From Gammaproteobacteria bacterium (GTDB lineage: Bacteria > Pseudomonadota > Gammaproteobacteria > Steroidobacterales > Rariloculaceae), in contig DASVDR010000008.1 in assembly GCA_036381015.1 (NCBI GenBank), forward strand, positions 1-64,000: a DNA stretch of 64,000 nucleotides, written 5' to 3'. The notes under the pieces were generated by a model. That model worked only from the letters and a program-made list of their open reading frames with translations. It was not told the DNA's origin and made no database searches. The position numbers and the translations under genes were made by a program. This document shows, piece by piece, positions 15,110-23,666 of the stretch; the stretch's first letter is position 1; every line of letters begins with the position of its first letter.

Positions 15110-15355
15110 ATGCCCATCGTCGTCAAGCTCGACGTCGTGCTCGCCGAGCGGAAGGTCAAGTCGAAGGAGCTCGCGCAGCATGTCGGCATCACGGAAGCCA
15201 ACATGTCGCTGCTCAAGCAGGGCAAGGTGAAGGGCGTGCGCTTCGAGACGCTCGAGAAGATTTGCGAGTACCTGGACTGCCAGCCCGGGGACATCCTCCG
15301 CTACGAGCGCGCCGAGTCGCCCGCGCGCAAGCCTCGGACGCTGCGGCGGGCGTGA
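15110..15355 (+). CDS. Small XRE-family regulator (YozG type)
   Basis: An 81-residue Cro/CI-type helix-turn-helix protein: KVKSKELAQHVGITEANMS is the HTH, followed by LEKICEYLDCQPGDILRYE, the signature end of the YozG/HTH_26 group. It is 14 bp downstream of the DUF2975 gene and surely co-transcribed. It likely represses its own operon through the AT-rich dyad upstream. Confidence 0.88.
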   Translation: MPIVVKLDVVLAERKVKSKELAQHVGITEANMSLLKQGKVKGVRFETLEKICEYLDCQPGDILRYERAESPARKPRTLRRA

Positions 15356-15447
15356 GCCGAGCTCCGGCGGTCCGGGAGATCCTCGAGCGACTTCCGCAAG
15401 CTCTCGAGCAGATGGAATTCCTCGTCGGCCGCTGCGGGACCGTCTAG

Positions 15448-15549
15448 CCGGAGCTGCATTGGTACTACGGTTATCCGTTCGTATGGAGCGTCATGCTCGC
15501 CGTCGTCCTAGCAATGCTCTGGTACTTCAAGCGCCGGCACTGGCTCTGA
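15448..15549 (+). pseudogene. CorA magnesium-transporter C-terminal stub
   Basis: The last 33 codons of a CorA-type channel are readable: PELHWYYGYPFVWSVMLAV followed by a membrane segment and FKRRHWL-stop, matching the final transmembrane helix and the basic tail of CorA. The GMN helix and the whole cytosolic domain are absent. The rest of 15356-15762 contains only the promoter noted at 15595. Confidence 0.6.
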
Positions 15550-15594
15550 CGGCAAGCGGGCAGCCGGGCGGCGTGGAGGCCCGATACACGGTCG

Positions 15595-15623
15595 TTGACG
15601 AACGTAGCCCATCTAAGTACTGT
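15595..15623 (+). promoter_or_regulatory. Candidate sigma-70 promoter
   Basis: TTGACG and TACTGT are separated by exactly 17 bp in an otherwise GC-rich region. The next gene starts about 130 bp downstream (15763), leaving a moderately AT-rich leader. Confidence 0.4.
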
Positions 15624-15762
15624 AACTAGAACGTCAAGATATTTGTGTATTTGCATAATATCGGCAATCGGAATCAACGTGTGCCGCGGGTCGGGGGGCA
15701 GATTCCGGTCGCACGGCCGACTCGAAAGCGGCGCTGCAGGACGATTCGCCGAGGAGCCGGAG

Positions 15763-16458
15763 ATGCGAAGAGCCGAAGCGACAACATGGGGCGTTCGTGC
15801 GCTCGTGCTGAGCACGATGCTGCTTCAGACGGTCGCTCTTGCTCAGGACGACTACGATGGGCTGGTGGAGTACGTCTCTGCCGTCCCTTACGAGCTTTCG
15901 TTCGCCGGTCCCGATATGTCGGAAGAATCGTGCAGCCGCTTCTTGGCAGCGCTGAAGAACGAAGCTGGGGCAGTGGAGCTGCTGTCGCCCGACCGAAGGT
16001 TCGAAAGCTTGCAGGAAGTGCCGGCCGAGCTCCTGAAATACAACGAGGCCTTTACGGACAGGCACTACGAATACAACTACTTGTACAAAGCGACGCGCAG
16101 GCTCAGATACTTCGCAGTCGATGTCGACTTCGATGGCGCAGTCGAGCACATCTTCATCGGAGAGAACCTGCATACCGAAGTGGATGCTGTTCCCCGCTGG
16201 ATTGGAACAAGCGTGTCAATTTTTCGGGACGAAGAGCTGGCGCATTACTATCGACGAACATTTTTCGATAGTAGTAGGTTCAATATTCCCCTTGGTCGTG
16301 ATACGAACCATTGGAACGGCGTTCTGAAGTTCGAAGGGGATTACTACTTCTTTATCGTGAACGAGTACGACTGGGATCGGAAGCACGAGTCCATTGCCTT
16401 GCACAACATTACGCGGCCGTCTCGCACCGTCTCGTGCCGGTTTTGGATTGCCGGATGA
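15763..16458 (+). CDS. Secreted protein of unknown function
   Basis: This 231-residue protein has a signal peptide (ALVLSTMLLQTVALAQ). The mature part is rich in aromatic and acidic residues (YNYLYKATRRLRYFAVDVDFDG, YYFFIVNEYDWDRK). The strand pattern VDVDFDGAVEHIFIGEN resembles the FG-GAP/VCBS-like Asp loops of exported beta proteins, but the match is weak. No family recognised. The start was placed at ATG 15763, giving a clean signal peptide after CCGGAG. It stands alone. Confidence 0.7.
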   Translation: MRRAEATTWGVRALVLSTMLLQTVALAQDDYDGLVEYVSAVPYELSFAGPDMSEESCSRFLAALKNEAGAVELLSPDRRFESLQEVPAELLKYNEAFTDRHYEYNYLYKATRRLRYFAVDVDFDGAVEHIFIGENLHTEVDAVPRWIGTSVSIFRDEELAHYYRRTFFDSSRFNIPLGRDTNHWNGVLKFEGDYYFFIVNEYDWDRKHESIALHNITRPSRTVSCRFWIAG

Positions 16459-16862
16459 CGAACGCCCACCGGGCGAGATCTGCCTGGCGGGTTCTCGCCG
16501 CGCTCCAACGGTCTCGTGCTGCATCTCGGACCGGGATAGACAACGCCAAGCTCGTGGCGAAGCTCGGCAAATCATCCGTCCCAGTCCCGCGCTGAACGAA
16601 AAGCCCGCTTCTACGTCCTGTCCGCCCGCACCTCCTTGGATCGGCCACGGCTGGTGCCGGTCAGTGTGATCAGTGATCCGACAATCAAGATCACCGCGAT
16701 GACCCATGTCGCGGCGCCGAATCCCGCCGGAGCAAGGCCCGATCAAGGAGCCGCTCTTCACGAACCTGGCCACTCTCGGGGCGCAGCGTCGGGTAAAATT
16801 CAACGCAAAATTCCGCGAACTCCAATTCACGATACGTGCACGAACTCACAAGGACCCGACTC
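16459..16862. other. Intergenic region with no clear gene
   Basis: The minus strand from about 16752 down to a stop at 16611 reads GFGAATWVIAVILIVGSLIT followed by a basic tail, a single membrane helix that could be the end of a lost small membrane protein. No start codon or ribosome site supports it. The remainder shows nothing. Confidence 0.35.
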
Positions 16863-17207
16863 ATGCACCCGAGGAGACTCAATCGACGCGTCTTTCTGCA
16901 AAACGCCGCCATCGCTTTTCCTATCGGCTATGTCGTCATCGAGGGAGTCGCCCAGGCTCAGGATGACCTGCCGCACGTGACTCCGGACGATCCCATAGCC
17001 AAAGCGCTTTACTACGTCGAAGACGCCACGAAAGTCGACAAGTCGAATCCGCTAGCCGTGCGCTATACCGAAGGGCAGCATTGTGCCAACTGCGTCCAGC
17101 TCCAGGGCGAAGCTGGCGCCGCTTGGCGGCCCTGCAATCTGTTCCCGGGCAAGCTCGTGTCCGCGAACGGCTGGTGCTCGGCCTGGACGAAGATCCCCGA
17201 CGCCTGA
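16863..17207 (+). CDS. High-potential iron-sulfur protein, Tat-exported
   Basis: The 114-residue precursor has a twin-arginine signal (NRRVFLQNAAIAFP). The mature domain carries four cysteines in the HiPIP spacing: HCANC, WRPCNLF and GWCSAW, which bind one [4Fe-4S] cluster. HiPIPs carry electrons in the periplasm between the bc1 complex and reaction centres or terminal oxidases. Cluster insertion in the cytosol explains the Tat signal. The gene stands alone, with a hairpin about 100 bp downstream. Confidence 0.92.
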   Translation: MHPRRLNRRVFLQNAAIAFPIGYVVIEGVAQAQDDLPHVTPDDPIAKALYYVEDATKVDKSNPLAVRYTEGQHCANCVQLQGEAGAAWRPCNLFPGKLVSANGWCSAWTKIPDA

Positions 17208-17308
17208 AAATCCGGGTGCCGGCAAGCCTGCGCGGTCGCTCCCAGGTCCGCGCGACCGATGAGCGCGCGATAGATCGTACCAGGCGCCACTTCACGAATC
17301 TTGAGACA

Positions 17309-17335
17309 CGGGCGACTGTACCGGGCAGTCGCCCG
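17309..17335 (+). terminator. GC-rich hairpin downstream of HiPIP
   Basis: CGGGCGACTG and CAGTCGCCCG form a perfect 10 bp stem around a 7 nt loop. No T-run follows, so it is a terminator-like or mRNA-end hairpin rather than a classic intrinsic terminator. Confidence 0.4.
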
Positions 17336-17356
17336 GCTGGCTCGGCCGCCGGCCGG

Positions 17357-17385
17357 TTGCCCGTCGAGCCCTTGCCTGTTATACG
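17357..17385 (+). promoter_or_regulatory. Candidate sigma-70 promoter of the G8 gene
   Basis: TTGCCC, a 17 bp spacer and TATACG lie 72 bp before the ATG of the G8-domain gene, after the hairpin that separates it from the HiPIP gene. Confidence 0.45.
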
Positions 17386-17456
17386 ATGGGGCCGGGAGAA
17401 TCGCGCTATTTTGCGCTCAGACGTGGGGCTGTCTTCGAGTAAGGGTGCTTGATGCC

Positions 17457-20147
17457 ATGAGAATACAATATCGCTCGTTCCGTCTCGGATTGCTCTTTCC
17501 AGCCCTTTTCCTCCTCGGCGTATCCGCGGAAGTTGATGCCCAGCAGGCCGACGGGGCGCTCTGGTCCGATCCTGCCACCTGGCCTTCCGGGAAAGTGCCA
17601 GGCGAAGCCGATCAGGTCACGATTGGGCGAGATATGAACGTGGTCCTCGATGTCAGTCCGCCGCCGCTGCACGGTTTGACGATCGACGGCAAGCTCAGCT
17701 TTGCAAACGATGCCGACATCGAATTGACCACGGAGTGGATCCTGCTCCACGGGGAGCTGGCGATCGGCAGCGAAAGCAACCCCCACACGCGCAAGGCGAC
17801 CATCACCCTCACCGATAACGTCCCCAACGAAAACGTAAGTGGAATGGGTGACCGCGGCGTCATGATCGTGGGCGGAACCCTGAACCTGCACGGGGATCGG
17901 ACGAATGCCTGGACCAAGTTGGCCAAGACGGCCGAAGCAGGCAGCAACACGATAGAAGTCCTGAACGCCGACGGCTGGCGGGTCGGTGACGTGATTGTCC
18001 TTGCGTCCACGGATTTCGATCCCTATCAGGCCGAGAGGCGGACCATTTCCGCCATCAATGGCAATACGATCACGCTGGACGAGAAGCTGGACTACATGCA
18101 TTACGGCAAGATCACGTTCGGCGTGGATGAACGTGGCGAAGTCGGCCTGCTTACGCGAAATATCCTTATCCAGTCTTCGCCTGACTCGGAAGAGACACTC
18201 TTCGGCGGGCACGTGATGGCGATGGCCGGGAGCAAGATGTACGTCTCCGGCGTCGAGTTCAATCGCATGGGGCAGCACCTGCATCTGGCCCGGTATCCGA
18301 TCCACTGGCATTTGGTCGCCGACGCGCAAGGGCAGTACATCGAGAACTCCGCGATTCACGACACCTTCAGTCGCTGCGTGACCGTGCATGGCACCAATTT
18401 CGTGCGCGTTGAAAACAACGTCACCTACAACAACATTGGTCATTGCTTCTTCCTCGAAGACGGCATCGAGCACGGCAACGAGTTCGTTCACAACCTGGGG
18501 ATCCTGACCAAGTGTCATATGGACAAGCCGTGCGTCCCGACAGACCTCGGCCCGTTCGGCGTGGAGGGCGGCACGAACTTCAATACGGCCGGCCAGGACG
18601 CCGAGGACATCCTGATCCCTTCCGACAACACGGTGTCGACTTTCTGGATCACCAATCCGGACAACATTTACCGGGACAACGTGGCCGCGGGGTCCGAGGC
18701 GACAGGCTTCTGGTTCGCCTTGCCGGTGCATCCGACCGGCGCGTTCGAAGGCACGGATGTCAGCAAGGTAACCTGGCCACGTCGAACCCAGGTGCGGGAG
18801 TTCAAGGGCAACATCGCCCATTCGAACTTTGACGGTTTGATGTTGGACCGCGGCCCTCAGCCCGATGGCCATTTCAGGACCGGCGGGCATATCGCCTATG
18901 CCGATCCCGCCGACGAGAACGGCCCTCTCGCGGAGGCGGTCTTCGAGGATTTCACCGCCTACAAAAACCGGAATGGCGGCATCTGGGCCCGCGGTGAGAT
19001 GCACCTGTTCAAGAACTTGAAGATGGCCGACAACGCCATCGGCTACACGCATGCGTCCGGCAACTTCGGTCGTTCCGCCTATACGTCACGGGTCGTCGAC
19101 TCGCTGTTCGTGGGCGAAACCGACAACATCGGCAACCCCAGGACGCCGGCGGAAATGGCTTACGGCCGCAGCTTGCCGCAGCCCAAACTCCCGGATTTCC
19201 CGATCCGCGGCTACGAGTTCTACGACTACCATCACGAACTGGACAATGTCACGTTCGTGAATTTCGCGGACAACGACACTCGTAAGACGGGGGCGATCTC
19301 TTACCTGCTGTATACCAGCTTCGGAATGAGCTCCAACAACACGATAGAGGGCGCGAAATTCACGAACGCCAAGCCGGTGTATTTCCCGCCGTTGGAGTTC
19401 AAGTGGAGCAACGATGATTACGGCAATGGGAGCTATAAGACCTCGGTGTTCCACGACCTGGACGGCTCGGTGACCGGTGTCCCGGATTCCTTCGTTCTCG
19501 TCAACGACGAAGCAAACGGAATCGCAATCGACACGGATGCCTGTCAGATCAAGCCCAGCTGGAACGCTGCAGTGTGCACGGGCGATGTCGGGCGCTTGCG
19601 TGTTGCCGGCGGCGGCCCGGGCGGTCCCGGCGGCCCCGGCGCTCGTCGGGCAGGTGCCGGCTCCAGCGCGCCCGGTAGTTCGGGCGGTCCCCGCGGCGCA
19701 GCAGCCCGTCCTGGCGGAGCGGGTGGTCAAGGCGGCGCTCTCGCAGGCGTCAGCTTCGCGAGAGGACGGTTCAATGAGGATGGTGCCCGCGGAAGCGGCC
19801 AGCCGCCCATCGTTCTGAGCCGCAATGGCAAGGACTACAGCGTGAGCGGAGAAACCAACGTACGTGCGGGTACCGAGATCAAAGTGACCACCGAAAGGCC
19901 GTCCCTGTCCCTCAGCGTGAGGGAACTGGACGAAGGGTCATGGGTGATCTTCGAGCTGCCGGGATTCACTACCGCAGCCTCGGGGACGCAGGTGAACAGC
20001 CTGCGTGCGCTGCGCAAGGCCAGTGACACCTCATACTACAAGGACGACGGTTCGCTTTGGGTCAAGCTGGTGTCCAGCGGTGACATCCTTGGCAGCGGCC
20101 CCAACAGCGGCCCCGGTGGCGGAGCCAGCCTCCAGGTCAGCCGGTGA
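17457..20147 (+). CDS. G8-domain, beta-helix secreted protein (CEMIP/TMEM2-like)
   Basis: The 896-residue protein has a signal peptide (ending VDAQQ near 29). Residues about 33-150 form a G8 domain: WSDPATWPSGKVPGEADQV, LTIDGKLSF, ILLHGELAIGSE and NPHTRKATITL, with the paired W, G and V-x-I signature. The middle (about 250-640) has runs of HxF/N-x-G segments (GVEFNRMGQH, PIHWHL, NVTYNNIGHCFFLEDG) of a right-handed beta-helix. A Gly/Pro/Ala-rich linker (about 716-763) leads to a 130-residue tail. In animals this G8-plus-helix layout is found in hyaluronan depolymerases CEMIP and TMEM2; a glycan-acting role here is inference. Third codon positions are less GC-rich than in core neighbours. Confidence 0.82.
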   Translation: MRIQYRSFRLGLLFPALFLLGVSAEVDAQQADGALWSDPATWPSGKVPGEADQVTIGRDMNVVLDVSPPPLHGLTIDGKLSFANDADIELTTEWILLHGELAIGSESNPHTRKATITLTDNVPNENVSGMGDRGVMIVGGTLNLHGDRTNAWTKLAKTAEAGSNTIEVLNADGWRVGDVIVLASTDFDPYQAERRTISAINGNTITLDEKLDYMHYGKITFGVDERGEVGLLTRNILIQSSPDSEETLFGGHVMAMAGSKMYVSGVEFNRMGQHLHLARYPIHWHLVADAQGQYIENSAIHDTFSRCVTVHGTNFVRVENNVTYNNIGHCFFLEDGIEHGNEFVHNLGILTKCHMDKPCVPTDLGPFGVEGGTNFNTAGQDAEDILIPSDNTVSTFWITNPDNIYRDNVAAGSEATGFWFALPVHPTGAFEGTDVSKVTWPRRTQVREFKGNIAHSNFDGLMLDRGPQPDGHFRTGGHIAYADPADENGPLAEAVFEDFTAYKNRNGGIWARGEMHLFKNLKMADNAIGYTHASGNFGRSAYTSRVVDSLFVGETDNIGNPRTPAEMAYGRSLPQPKLPDFPIRGYEFYDYHHELDNVTFVNFADNDTRKTGAISYLLYTSFGMSSNNTIEGAKFTNAKPVYFPPLEFKWSNDDYGNGSYKTSVFHDLDGSVTGVPDSFVLVNDEANGIAIDTDACQIKPSWNAAVCTGDVGRLRVAGGGPGGPGGPGARRAGAGSSAPGSSGGPRGAAARPGGAGGQGGALAGVSFARGRFNEDGARGSGQPPIVLSRNGKDYSVSGETNVRAGTEIKVTTERPSLSLSVRELDEGSWVIFELPGFTTAASGTQVNSLRALRKASDTSYYKDDGSLWVKLVSSGDILGSGPNSGPGGGASLQVSR

Positions 20148-20171
20148 GCTGAAGTCTCTTGTCTGCGCAAG

Positions 20172-20197
20172 AGCCCCCGGCCTCGTGGCCGGGGGCT
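20172..20197 (+). terminator. Strong hairpin after the G8 gene
   Basis: AGCCCCCGGC and GCCGGGGGCT pair perfectly (10 bp, 6 nt loop) 24 bp after the stop codon. No T-run follows; likely a transcript-end hairpin. Confidence 0.5.
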
Positions 20198-20412
20198 CGA
20201 CCCCCGCCCAGATTCAAACTTATCCTGCGCCGACGCTAAGCCAAGAACGCTGTTCGCGCCCTCCCTCTCAGGCCATGGCCATGGCGCGGGGCGTGTAACG
20301 CGTAAGCGGCTAATTCGACGCCGGCAGCGATCCTCTCGAGCATGCCTATCCCTCTTGACCTCAAGTGCACTTGAAGTGGCACTGTGCAGGCTTTGCTGTG
20401 GAGGCAAGTGGA

Positions 20413-20916
20413 ATGGGAACGATGATGGATTACCTGGTGTGCGTGGTGCTCGTCGGCGCCGGCGCAACGGCGACGATGGACCTCTGGTCGGTGGTGCGTA
20501 CGCGGCTGCTCGGCATTCCGGCGCTCGACTACGGCCTGGTCGGGCGCTGGCTCGTCCACCTGCTGCGCGGCCGCTTCCGGCACGAGCGAATCGCCGCCTC
20601 GCCGCCGGTTCGAGGCGAGCGACGCATCGGCTGGACGGCCCACTACCTGATCGGCATCGTGTTCGCGGCCGTGCTGCTCGCCTTCTGGGGCATCGACTGG
20701 GCGCGCCGGCCGACGCTCGGCCCGGCGCTTCTTGTGGGTATCGGCAGCGTGGCGGCGCCCTTCTTCATTCTGCAGCCCGGCATGGGCGCCGGGATCGCCG
20801 CGAGCCGCACGCCGCGTCCCGCCGCCGCGCGGCTGCAGAGCCTTATCACCCATGCGGTTTTCGGCGTCGGACTCTATGCCGCCGGTCGCCTCGTGGCATT
20901 CCTCTATACTGGGTAG
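20413..20916 (+). CDS. DUF2938 membrane protein
   Basis: The 167-residue protein has membrane helices at about 5-25 (YLVCVVLVGAGATATMDLW), 80-98, 105-125 and 140-160. GIPALDYGLVGRWLVHLLRG and IGWTAHYLIGIVFA match the DUF2938 family. Its function is unknown. ATG 20413 is preferred because GGAGG lies 8 bp before it; longer readings begin in non-coding sequence. Confidence 0.8.
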   Translation: MGTMMDYLVCVVLVGAGATATMDLWSVVRTRLLGIPALDYGLVGRWLVHLLRGRFRHERIAASPPVRGERRIGWTAHYLIGIVFAAVLLAFWGIDWARRPTLGPALLVGIGSVAAPFFILQPGMGAGIAASRTPRPAAARLQSLITHAVFGVGLYAAGRLVAFLYTG

Positions 20917-21063
20917 GCATGACTGCCGGGCCAGAAGCGTGCCTTTTGTCGGCGGCAGCGCTCTTCGCGGACCGGAACGGGAACGATTCCTACGCGGTTC
21001 ACCATTCCTCAAAGGGGCCCGTCCAACGGACCCTGCATGGATGATTAGAGGAGGCAATGACCA

Positions 21064-21957
21064 ATGACCGAGTCCGCTGATCCGTTGCCCGGCCTCGGGC
21101 TGACTGCGATCCTGGTTGCCGGCGCGCGCGCGTTCGAGAGCGATCAGCCGCATCGACTGTTCGATGACCCGTTCGCGCGCGTGTTCGTCGAGGCCGCCAG
21201 TGCAGCCTCGCCGAGGATCGCGCAGGCTTTGGTGCAGGGTTCCCCTGACGAGGCGGTCAATCAGGCGCGGCGTGATTCCGTTGCAATCCGTACGCGGTTC
21301 TTCGACGACTACCTGCTCGCCGCCGCACGCGCCGGCTGTCGGCGGGTGGTCCTGCTCGCGGCCGGCCTCGACGCGCGCGCGTTTCGTCTTCCGTGGCCGG
21401 CGGGCATCCGACTGTGGGAAGTCGACCTGCCCGAGGTGTTCGCGTTCAAGGAGCGCGTTCTCGCGGATCGCGGCGCGACACTGCGCTGCGAACGAACGGT
21501 CGTTCCGGCGGACCTGCGCGAGAACTGGCCTCGCACGCTGCGCGACGATGCAGGCTTCGACCCGGACGAGCCGACCGCATGGTTGACCGAGGGCTTGCTG
21601 ATGTACCTCGATGAAGGCGAGCGCGACCTATTGCTGGATCGCGTGGCCGGGCTGTCGAGCGCAGGAAGCCGCATCGCGTTCGATCATCGGCCCGGCTTCT
21701 TTTCTCCGCCGCCCGTCATCAGTGCGGACGACCTGTCCGGCGATCACGCTGCTGCCCGCTTCGCCGCGCTCGCGGGAGCGGCATCCTCCGATCCGTCGCT
21801 GACATCCCCGGAGGAATGGCTCGGCCGCCACGGCTGGCACGCGCGGGTCGAAGAGCCCTCCTCGATCTTCGCGCGGTATGACCGACCGGTGCCGGCGTTG
21901 CTCCACTCCGCGGCGGGCTCGGCGCAAGGCTGGATGGCGACAGCCGAACGCATCTGA
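21064..21957 (+). CDS. SAM-dependent methyltransferase (TIGR00027/LCM-like)
   Basis: The 297-residue enzyme shows the family signatures: an N-terminal TAILVAGARAFESDQ, DDPFARVF, IRTRFFDDYLL, motif I VVLLAAGLDARAFRLPW, acidic motif II LWEVDLPEVF, and WLTEGLLMYLDEGE. These belong to the LCM-like O-methyltransferases; the substrate is unknown. A strong GAGGAGG ribosome site precedes the ATG. It is 48 bp upstream of an aldo/keto reductase, and the two are probably co-transcribed. Confidence 0.9.
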   Translation: MTESADPLPGLGLTAILVAGARAFESDQPHRLFDDPFARVFVEAASAASPRIAQALVQGSPDEAVNQARRDSVAIRTRFFDDYLLAAARAGCRRVVLLAAGLDARAFRLPWPAGIRLWEVDLPEVFAFKERVLADRGATLRCERTVVPADLRENWPRTLRDDAGFDPDEPTAWLTEGLLMYLDEGERDLLLDRVAGLSSAGSRIAFDHRPGFFSPPPVISADDLSGDHAAARFAALAGAASSDPSLTSPEEWLGRHGWHARVEEPSSIFARYDRPVPALLHSAAGSAQGWMATAERI

Positions 21958-22005
21958 CACACACTGAATCGGCGCCACGCCGATAATCAGATTCGGAGGA
22001 CATCA

Positions 22006-22992
22006 ATGAAGACACGCAAACTCGGTACGAATGGGCCTGTCGTGTCATGCATCGGGCTCGGCTGCATGGGCATGAGCGATTTCTACGGCGCCGCGAACGA
22101 CCGGCAATCGATCGACGTCATCCACCGGGCGCTCGATCTCGGCGTTACTCTGCTCGACACGGCCGACATGTACGGCGTCGGCCGCAACGAAGAGCTCGTC
22201 GGTCGCGCGATCCAGGATCGGCGGGACGCCGTCGTCGTCGCGACGAAGTTCGGCAACGTGCGCGCGCCGGATGGGACGATGCTCGGGATCAACGGCAGGC
22301 CCGAGTACGTGAAGCAGGCCTGTGACGCGAGCCTGAAGCGCCTCGGCATAGACGTGATCGATCTCTACTACCAGCATCGCGTCGATCCGCAAACGCCGAT
22401 CGAGGACACAGTGGGCGCGATGGCCGATCTCGTGCGCGAAGGCAAGGTGCGCCACCTCGGCCTGTCCGAGGCGGCGCCGGAGACGATCCGTCGCGCACAC
22501 GCGGTCCATCCCATCGCTGCGCTCCAGACGGAGTATTCGCTGTGGAGCCGCGATCCGGAGGACGAGCTGCTGCCGCTGTGCGCGGAGCTCGGCATCGGCT
22601 TCGTCGCCTACAGTCCGCTCGGCCGCGGCTTCCTCACGGGAGCGATCCGCAGCATCGACGACCTCGCACCCGACGACTGGCGCCGCCATAACCCGCGCTT
22701 CCAAGGCGAAAATTTCCGTCGCAACCTTGCGCTCGTCGACGCCGTGCATGACCTCGCGAAAGACAAGGGTTGCACGGCGGCACAGCTCGCGCTGGCCTGG
22801 GTGCTCGCCCGAGACGAGCGCATCGTGCCGATACCGGGCACGCGCAGCATCGAGCGCCTCGAGGAAAACGTGCGCGCCGCCGACCTCTCGCTCAGCGACG
22901 ACGAGTTGCGTCGCCTTGACGAGATCCTGCCGCCGGGGGCGGCGGCCGGCACCCGTTACCCGGAAGCCGGCATGGCGACCGTGAACCGATAG
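22006..22992 (+). CDS. Aldo/keto reductase
   Basis: A 328-residue NAD(P)H-dependent reductase with the full catalytic set: Asp and Tyr in [15 protein letters not shown], Lys in VVVATKFG and His in DLYYQHRVD. The cofactor end is [14 protein letters not shown]. It resembles the AKR13/YakC-type members that reduce aldehydes and ketones. TCGGAGGACATCA precedes the start. It lies 48 bp after the methyltransferase gene on the same strand. Confidence 0.93.
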   Translation: MKTRKLGTNGPVVSCIGLGCMGMSDFYGAANDRQSIDVIHRALDLGVTLLDTADMYGVGRNEELVGRAIQDRRDAVVVATKFGNVRAPDGTMLGINGRPEYVKQACDASLKRLGIDVIDLYYQHRVDPQTPIEDTVGAMADLVREGKVRHLGLSEAAPETIRRAHAVHPIAALQTEYSLWSRDPEDELLPLCAELGIGFVAYSPLGRGFLTGAIRSIDDLAPDDWRRHNPRFQGENFRRNLALVDAVHDLAKDKGCTAAQLALAWVLARDERIVPIPGTRSIERLEENVRAADLSLSDDELRRLDEILPPGAAAGTRYPEAGMATVNR

Positions 22993-23120
22993 CGGCGCGG
23001 CGGTACATCACGCTGCCGAGTGGAGGCGTGGCCGACGCCGGTAGCGGCCACGTCTCCGCTCGGTGCTAATCCGCTCGGAGGGCGACGGTCGGATAATGGC
23101 CGTGATGCGCAGCCCGACGT

Positions 23121-23552
23121 CTATTCCGGCAAGTAGGTGACGTAGGGATCTTCGTTGATCAGCAGGATCACGCAGTCGATGTCCGACACGCAGGCATCGC
23201 CGTGCATTTGGTCGGCCTTCTGCGTCCAGTACGAGCCGGGGGGAAGCTCGATCCCTTCTCCCTCGCCGGTTTCGGGGACCCAATGTGTCCAGCGCCCCTC
23301 GATGACGACGCCGCGATAGTCCGCGGTATGAGCGTGGATCGGCGCTCGAAAGCCGGCCGGGACCTTGAGCAACGTACCGGCAGGCCCTTCCGCCCGGACG
23401 CCCCAAAGCGGACCGAGTTGCTGCGGCTGTCCCGGTGCCTCGTAGGAATAGGGGACTTGATCGGCCGGCACATAGACATTGTCGAAAGCGAGCGCGGAGA
23501 AAGAGATAGCGATGGTAACGGCGAAGGCCGCAAGGCGAAGGTTTCCGTTCAC
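23121..23552 (-). CDS. Secreted cupin (DUF4437/ChrR-like)
   Basis: The 143-residue protein has a signal peptide (LAAFAVTIAISFSALA). A cupin core follows: LLKVPAGFRAPIHAHTADYRGVVIEG, with two His and the PxG spacing, and GSYWTQKADQMHGDAC as second motif; the C-terminal segment has a Cys-x4-5-Cys pair (DACVSDIDC). Metal binding in the periplasm is likely, the reaction is unknown. It starts with GTG after CAGGAGA. It faces away from HipBA by 114 bp and converges on the reductase gene. Confidence 0.82.
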   Translation of the reverse strand: MNGNLRLAAFAVTIAISFSALAFDNVYVPADQVPYSYEAPGQPQQLGPLWGVRAEGPAGTLLKVPAGFRAPIHAHTADYRGVVIEGRWTHWVPETGEGEGIELPPGSYWTQKADQMHGDACVSDIDCVILLINEDPYVTYLPE

Positions 23553-23666
23553 GTTCAGTTCTCCTGGGGTTTCACGGCCATCAAGTTGGGGAGGGTATGA
23601 GCGCCGCTCATCGGCGAATCTATCACAAACCGCTCGAGCGCCCAGCCGCGAACGGCCCGGGTTCGT

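Noticed and set aside
16611-16752. Small membrane protein gene on the minus strand
   Set aside because: The frame has one membrane helix but is closed by a stop just upstream and lacks a start codon and ribosome site.
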